A stretch of 64,000 bases of DNA from Cryptomeria japonica. Its lineage: Eukaryota; Streptophyta; Pinopsida; Cupressales; Cupressaceae. Where the stretch lies: NCBI RefSeq assembly GCF_030272615.1, contig NC_081412.1:140904747-140968746 (forward strand). Reading direction: 5' to 3'. Under the pieces are notes generated by a model, which was not told where the DNA came from, searched no databases, and worked only from the letters and a program-made list of their open reading frames with translations. Shown here in pieces: positions 57,709 to 64,000 of the stretch; positions within the stretch are counted from its first letter, which is position 1; the number at the start of each line of letters is the position of its first letter. Position numbers and translations under genes: made by a program.

Positions 57709-58994
57709 TGTTGGAAATGTGCCTCGAATTAACTTGACTTGTGTTCAGACTAATCGGAGTAAGCTATCCTAATGGAATAGCTATCAGTGTGACTCTTGCC
57801 GATGGGCTGATGGAACCTTCTTCTTGTGATCAGCTATCAGGTGAGCCAGTCCAAGATGATCCAATAGTTGTCGCTATACCATGATGGGAAGACGATCGAA
57901 AGTTATTCCCCATGGCTTGGAGACAAAGCATGTGCAAAATGAAGCAAGTTAAAGACCGTGCAGGTTGAAGGTGGATCAACGATTGTCGCTATACCACTAT
58001 GATGAGATGCACAAAGGTTATCCTCCATGGCTTGGCAATTGATGAGGTGGTAGTTCAGTGGCAGATCAGGTGGCACTAGCTAGATGCGTGGACGAACCAG
58101 GGAGTAACACCATGGAAAAAGAGAGCTCGAGAAGATCAAGGAAGATCAGATGATTAGGATAGCTGTTTGGTTGTCTTGTTGATGACCTGATGTAATTGCC
58201 TTAGGTGATCGGGGTATCATCGAAGATCGGGAGAACTAGTTGTTTTCTACATCGATACCCAATGAGGTCGCCTTCGATGATCGGGTTGACAAGATGGAAG
58301 CTATGTCGATGGTTTGATCGAGTTGATGTGGTGTCATCAGGAGATTGGGTCTACTTGTTGAAGGCTATCCCGATAAGCCGATGGAGATGATCTATTTGGA
58401 GCCACATTAGTGGAGTCGTTGGTTCATCAAGAGATCAGAGCAATGCTTTTTTGGTCTTTCCAATGACCAAGGGAGTAGAGACTGACTACGGGTCCAAAAG
58501 TTAAACACTTGGACACTGAAGATGGTCTTGTCGGTGTATATGAACATGAACCGACCCAAATTCTTGGTGCATGTGGGATATTTTGTTTCTCATGAATGTT
58601 GACCGACGCAGATGGTTAGACTTAAAACCATTGGTGCAGTTGCTCATATGAACTGTCGACAATCTAATATATGAAGCCATTGGATAAATATGAAAAAAAA
58701 AAATGCTTGTTGTATGCTGATTGTAGTGTTCAATTTGTGAGAATCTGAGAATGAATACCTATAGTTGCAAATTGAAACTTTATTGTAAATTCATTTATTG
58801 GAAATAAAGTGTTCAACTGTTGGTGGTGGGTTTTTTCCCAAAATGGTTTTCCCATGTAACTCTTGGTGTTTTGTCTCTGTGTTGATTGTATTTGTTTGTC
58901 TATATTATTCTTAATGTTCTGTAAAAATTTTAAACTGCATTATTCCCTGTTAATTGACATTAGGAAGGCATTTCCACATTGCTCTTTCCTTTCA
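57709..58994 (+). repeat. 5' LTR of H (1,286 bp)
   Basis: TGTTGGAAATGTGCC...TTTCCTTTCA. Contains AATAAA at 58803-58808 and an A11 run near 58693. Confidence 0.9.
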
Positions 58995-58996
58995 AG

Positions 58997-59008
58997 TGGT
59001 ATCAGAGC
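58997..59008 (+). other. Primer-binding site of H
   Basis: TGGTATCAGAGC, exact. Confidence 0.92.
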
Positions 59009-59112
59009 TTGAACCATTTTGTTATCCTTGTTGGGTAGGGTTATTTTTTTGTGTCAGTTCTATTTCAATGGGAGTCTTGTAGAGTGTCTACTTGTTTGTT
59101 TTATAGGTTAAG

Positions 59113-62100
59113 ATGGCAAGCACCTCAGAGTGCATAGACATGGAGAAATTTAATGGTTCCAATTTTGAACTATGGAAACTCAAGATGGAAGACTTGTTAG
59201 TTGACCGAGACCTTTGGATTACTATGTATGGGTAGAAACCTACAGGCATGAAGCAAGAGGATTGGGAATTAGCCGACCAGAAGGCAAGGGGTCTAATCAG
59301 TCTTTATCTTGCTAAATCTATTATGTTAAACATCCATGAGGAGAAAACTACACATCTTCTCTGGAATAAGTTGGGAGATATTTATCAAGGAAAATCCTTG
59401 GTGAATAAACTTTTCTTGAGGAAGAAGTTGTACTCTCTGAAGATGGATGCAGGAAAACCATTGGTAGACTACTTGAATGAACATGGTTCTTGCACAGTTA
59501 ACTTCTATTGGTGTGACCATTCAGGAAGAAGAACATTGCATGCTGATGTTGTGTTCATTGCCTGACTCTTGGGATCACTTAGTGATGGCTATCGATAGTA
59601 CTACGACCCAGTTCAAGATGGATACTGTGGTTAATACTCTTTTGTCTAAAGAAATGAGAAAGAAGTCTTCTGAGACAATAAAAGATGCACTCTCTATTCG
59701 AGGCAGATCGAAGGACAAAGACAAGAAGAAGGGAAAGAAGTCCAAGTCCAAGTCTCAAGAGAGATCTAAATCTCCAGGCAAGAAGTCAAAGGTGAAGTGC
59801 TGGAACTATGGGAAGAAAGGGCATATCTGAAAGGATTGAAAGGAGGAGAAGAAGAAGTATTATAACATTTAATCTTCTCAAAGTGATGGAGATGCATTTG
59901 TAGCAGCCCTAACAGTACCCACCTTAGATGACACCTGGTTAGTAGATTCTAGTGCATCTTTTCACATGACCTCCTACAAGGAGTGTTTCTCGAAGTATGA
60001 ACCATATGCTGGTGGAAAGGTATACTTGGCTAGTGATTCTACATTGGAGATTGTAGGGAGAGGCAGAATTAAAATTCAATTCCTAGATGGTAGAGTGAAG
60101 GGGATCAATGGAGTTCTTCATATATCGGGTCTGGCAAGAAATCTTCTTTCTGGAAGTAAACTTAATGATGTTGGAGTACAAGTTACATTTGTATCTGGTG
60201 GTTGCAAGATGACTAGGGGTTCCATTGTATTGGCAAAGGGTGATCGCATTGGTACACTATAAGTTAAATGTGGAACCTATATGTTGTAATGTAACCTCTG
60301 GAAAGTCTGTTAAGACAACTATAATGATGCATAATGCTAATTCATTGGAAGTTAAACTTCTTGATGAGAAAATAATGCTCTAGCATAATAGGTTAGGCCA
60401 CATAAGTGAAAAAGGTTTAAAATCTTTGAAGAATAAGAATCTGGTTGAAGGTCTAGATGATTGTAGTTTTGAGTTCAATTTCTGTGAACACTGCATATAT
60501 GGAAAACATAACCATGTTTAGTTTTATTCTAGTTCTCATAAATCTTCTGACATTCTGGATTATGTTCACTCTAATGTGTTTGGTCCAGTAGAGGTTCCTT
60601 CTTTGTCTAAGTCTAAGTATTATGTTTCCTTTGTAGATTATTATTCAAGAAGGGCATTTGTGTACTTTCTTACAAGTAAATTAGAAGTGTTTAGTTGATT
60701 TAAGGAGTTTAAGAACCTTGTTGAAAATCAGACTAGGAGAAGGATTAAATGTTTAAGAACATACAATGGTGGTGAATATTGTAGTGCATATTTTGATAAG
60801 TATTGTGTTGATCATGGAATTAAGAGACATAAGACCGTACCTTACACACCACAACAAAATGGAGTTGTTGAAAGGTTGAATCAGTCTCTAATGGAGAAAG
60901 CAAGAAGCATGTTGAGCAGAGCTGAGTTGGAACAAAAAATCTGGGCTGAAGCAGTTGCTACAACATGTTACCTATTGAATTGCTCTCCTACTTCAGCATT
61001 GGTTGACAAAACACCTATGGAAGCATGGTCTGGTAAGAAACCTTCTTTAAGGAACCTTCGTGTTTTTGGTGCAGAGGCATATGCTCATGTGCCTGATATT
61101 AATAGATCTAAGTTGGATAAAAAAGTTGTGAAATGTATCTTCATTGGCTATGGAGTTGGTGTGAAAGGATACAAACTTTCGAATCCAGTGACTGGTAAGG
61201 TTATGTACAGTAGAAGTGTGATTTTTCATGAGCTGAAACCTATGTCACTAGATCACAACATAGGAAAGAAAGGAGAAGCTTAGGTTGAAATTCCTCCAGC
61301 TAAGGAAGAATCTTTAGAGATACCTAAAGATGAGGAGAGTTAAAGAATTTCGAGTAGTTCTAAAGAAGAACATGATGATGAGCCTCCTGTTGAACCTCAA
61401 GAAGCCTCAACACCAGAGTTGAGAAGATATACTCGAGAGAGGCGACAGCCTGATAGGTATACACCTAATAAGCACAGTCACTCTATGTTGAATGTTAATT
61501 GTGCTTATGATTTACTTGCATATACTGATGAGCCTAGGACTATCAAAGAAGCTGTTAAGGTGCCTAATTCAGATTCCTGGTTGGAAGCCATGAATGATGA
61601 AATGTCATCATTGGATAAAAATGGAACTTGGGATTTGGTGCCATTGCCTAAAGGTATAAATCCTGTAGGCTGCAAGTGGGTATTCAAAAAGAAGTATGGT
61701 CCAAATGGCAGCATTGACAAGTACAAAGCAAGATTGGTTGCAAAGGGGTATTCTCAAAAGGAAGGTATTGACTATGGAGAGACCTTTTCTCCTGTGGCTA
61801 AGCTGACATCTATCAAATTTCTCTTGTCACTTGCAGCAGCATATGATTCAGAGATTGAGCAGATGGATGTGAAGACAACATTTCTTCATGGTGATCTTGA
61901 AGAAGAGATTTATATGTCTCAGCCTGAGCACTTTGTGGAAAAAGGTAAAGAGCACTTGGTTTGTAGACTCAAGAAGTCTCTGTGTGTTTTGAAACAGTCT
62001 CCCAAAATGTGGTATCAAAAGTATGATACATTTGTTTTATCCTTGGGATTTGTGAGATCAAAAGCTAATCATTGTGTTTACTACAAAACTAAAGGTGATA

Positions 62101-63113
62101 GGATTCTTATCATTGCTTTGTATGTAGATGACATGTTGTTCATAGGAAATAAAAAAGGTATGATCTCAGATTTAAAATCCCACGTATCTATGAAATTTGA
62201 AATGAAGGACTTAGGAGCAGCAAAGTACATTCTAGGAATGGAGATCAAAAGAGATAGATCTAAGAGGAAACTTTGGCTTGGCCAGAGAAAGTATATAACC
62301 AATGTTCTTGATAGGTTTCATATGTCTGATTGTAAATCACAGGTTGTTCCCATCCTACAGGGAACTAGGTTGTATGTGCTTGATAGTTTGAAATCTTCAA
62401 AAGAGATTGCTGACATGAAGAACATCCCTTATGAAAGTGCTATTGGCAACTTGATGTATGCTAGGGTCTGTACAAGATGAGACATTTCCCAACCAGTGGG
62501 AGTACTTAGCAGGTTTATGTCGAATCCAGGAAGGCCACATTGGGATACTGTAAAGAGGATATTTAGATATCTGAAGGGAACTTCAGATTTTGCTTTGTGC
62601 TATCATGGTCATTCTGATTATTCAAAGAAAACTCTCAGTGTATGTGGTTTTGTGGATTCTGATTGGGTAGGAGATGTAGACAATAGAAGATCCACTAGTG
62701 GATATTTTTTTGTCATGAATGGTGGAGAAATTAGTTGGATGAGCAAGCGGCAACCTATAGTCGCTTTGTCCACTACAGAGGCAGAGTACATGGAAGCTAC
62801 ACATGCATGCAAAGAAGTTGTTTGGATCAGATGGTTGAGTTCAGATGTTGGTTTTGGTACAGGGAAAATTGAAATTTGGAGTGACAGTTAGAGTGCTATA
62901 TGTCTAGCGAATAATCCTACTTTCCATGCCAGAACGAAGCATGTTGATGTTCAGTATCACTTTGTTCATGACATGGTGGAAGATGGAAAAGTTTATCTTA
63001 ACAAGGTAGACACTCTGGAAAATTTTGAAGACACCTTGACAAAACATGTGAGCACTCACAAATTTAGGTGGTGTTCTAATTCTATGGGTCTTGATACCCA
63101 TGTTTCTCAGTAA
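59113..63113 (+). pseudogene. H gag-pol polyprotein (heavily broken)
   Basis: ATG at 59113 (MASTSECIDMEKFNGSNFELWKL-type start), like C. Capsid to ~59650 with TAG at 59233 and a frameshift at about 59480; knuckle CWNYGKKGHI with a Cys lost (59798-59830) followed by a stop; protease SSASFHM, where the catalytic Asp-Ser-Gly is now Asp-Ser-Ser (about 59948). Integrase core: HSNVFGP and RTYNGGEY have lost both catalytic Asp residues, while GVVERLNQS keeps Glu. 61419-62480: a long open stretch with the whole reverse transcriptase (MDVKTTFLHG, YVDDMLFIG). 62496-63113: RNase H with DSDWVGD, STTEAEYME and SDS, ending TAA at 63111. Confidence 0.88.
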
Positions 63114-63161
63114 TGTCTAGAATGGTAATCGATCTAGTGAATTCCTCATCAAGTGGGAGTT
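63114..63161 (+). other. H 3' untranslated stretch and polypurine tract
   Basis: 48 bp ending AAGTGGGAGTT directly before the LTR; very similar to that of C. Confidence 0.75.
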
Positions 63162-64000
63162 TGTTGGAAATGTGCCTCAAATTAACTTGACTTGTGTTCA
63201 AACTGGTCAGAGTAACCTATCCCGATAGAATAGCTTTCTGTGTGACTCTTCATGATGGGCCAATGGAACCTTCTTCTTATGATTGGCTATCGAGTGAGAA
63301 AGTCTAAGATGATCCAATGGTTATCACTATACCACGATGGGAAGATGATTGAAAGTTATTCCCTTGGCTTGGCGACAAAGCACATGGAAAAAGAAGCGAG
63401 TTAAAGACCATGCAGGTTGAAGGTGGATCAACGATTGTCACTATAATGCTATGGTGAGATGCACAAAGGTTATCCTCTGTGGCTTGGTGATTGATGAGGT
63501 GGCAGTTTAGTGGTAGATCAGGTGGTGCCCAGCTAGATGTATGGATGAACCAGGGAGTAACATCATGGTAAAAGAGAGATCGAGCAGATCAAGGAAGATA
63601 GGACGATCGGGATAGCTGTTTGGTTGTCTTGCCGATGACTTGATGGAATTGCCTTCAGTGATTGGGGTATCATTGGAGATCAAGAGAACTAGTTGTTTGC
63701 TACACCAATACCTGATGAGGTCACCTTTGGTGATTGGGTTGACAAGATGGAAGCTATGCCAATGGCCCGATCAAGTCATTGTGGTGTCATCAGGAGATCG
63801 GGTCTATCTATTGAAGGCTATCTCGATAAGTTGATGGAGCCGATCTATTTGGAGCTGCATTAGTGGAGTCGCTAATTCATTAGGAGATCAAAGCAATGCT
63901 TTTGTGGTCTTTTTGATTGTCGATGGAGTAGAGACTGACTACGGGTGTGCGCTTGAACCAGAGTCCAAAAGGTAAACACTTGGACATTGAAGATGGTCTT
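63162..64000 (+). repeat. 3' LTR of H, truncated by window end
   Basis: TGTTGGAAATGTGCCTCAAA onward, matching 57709-58560. Continues outside. Confidence 0.9.

Larger units (their letters stand above)
57709..64000 (+). mobile_element. Element H: Ty1-copia retrotransposon (3' LTR runs off the window)
   Basis: LTR 57709-58994, exact priming site, gag-pol 59113-63113, purine tract, second LTR from 63162 to the right edge. Related to C in protein sequence and in LTR ends, but far more decayed. Inserted in the integrase of G. Confidence 0.92.

Noticed and set aside
1-64000. Host genes, tRNA or rRNA genes
   Set aside because: Nothing matching exon-intron host genes, tRNA cloverleafs or rRNA was seen. 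The only tRNA-like words are priming sites.

Overview
This window contains no recognisable host gene, tRNA, rRNA or CRISPR array. It is plant nuclear DNA made entirely of nested LTR retrotransposons. All of the Ty1-copia type elements whose priming site is visible have a site resembling the initiator-Met tRNA complement (TGGTATCAGAGC), and their LTRs have TG...CA ends and 5-bp target duplications. Old, diverged, deeply stacked elements with large LTRs suggest a big repeat-rich genome. A gymnosperm such as a conifer or yew is my best guess, but nothing in the sequence proves the taxon. I name the elements A to H (A1-A3 and B, B2 are family members).

Layout. The deepest host is a minus-strand copia, B2 (surviving part 37671-39940). 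To its left it is cut by plus-strand element A2 (34736-37670). A2 is cut by A1 (3179-34735). A1 is cut in its 5' LTR by a minus-strand gypsy-like element E (1-3178, runs off the left edge) and in its second ORF by a minus-strand copia, B (6496-32119, duplication TGTAC). B carries a plus-strand copia dimer C (10773-21875, duplication AGTAT) in gag-pol and a minus-strand non-autonomous gypsy D (23247-31094, duplication GTTCT) in its 5' LTR. On its right, B2 is cut by plus-strand copia G (from 39941). G is cut by F (42333-56609, duplication GCTAC/ACTAC) and by H (57709 to the right edge). F is cut in its integrase by A3 (minus, 45700-52922, duplication TAGCA), whose LTR contains a 344-bp TRIM (46281-46624, duplication ATATC). 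Two chains reach five levels: B2>A2>A1>B>C and B2>G>F>A3>TRIM.

Coding content. B, B2, C, F, G and H encode standard copia gag, protease, integrase, reverse transcriptase and RNase H, all broken by stops or frameshifts. C is youngest: its two internal regions are nearly identical, and five nonsense mutations, none shared between them, are its only obvious damage. D encodes a single gypsy Gag plus protease-like protein with no reverse transcriptase or integrase. The most unusual family is A (three copies). It has copia-like LTR ends, priming site and purine tract but no pol. Instead it has ORF1 (long coiled coil plus four CCHC knuckles) and a roughly 1,050-residue ORF2 that I do not recognise and that is conserved in all three copies. 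It is best read as a non-autonomous family that borrows the enzymes of B/F-type copias. A hairpin spanning the polypurine tract/U3 junction and repeated AGGGGGAGA tracts are shared between A and these copias.
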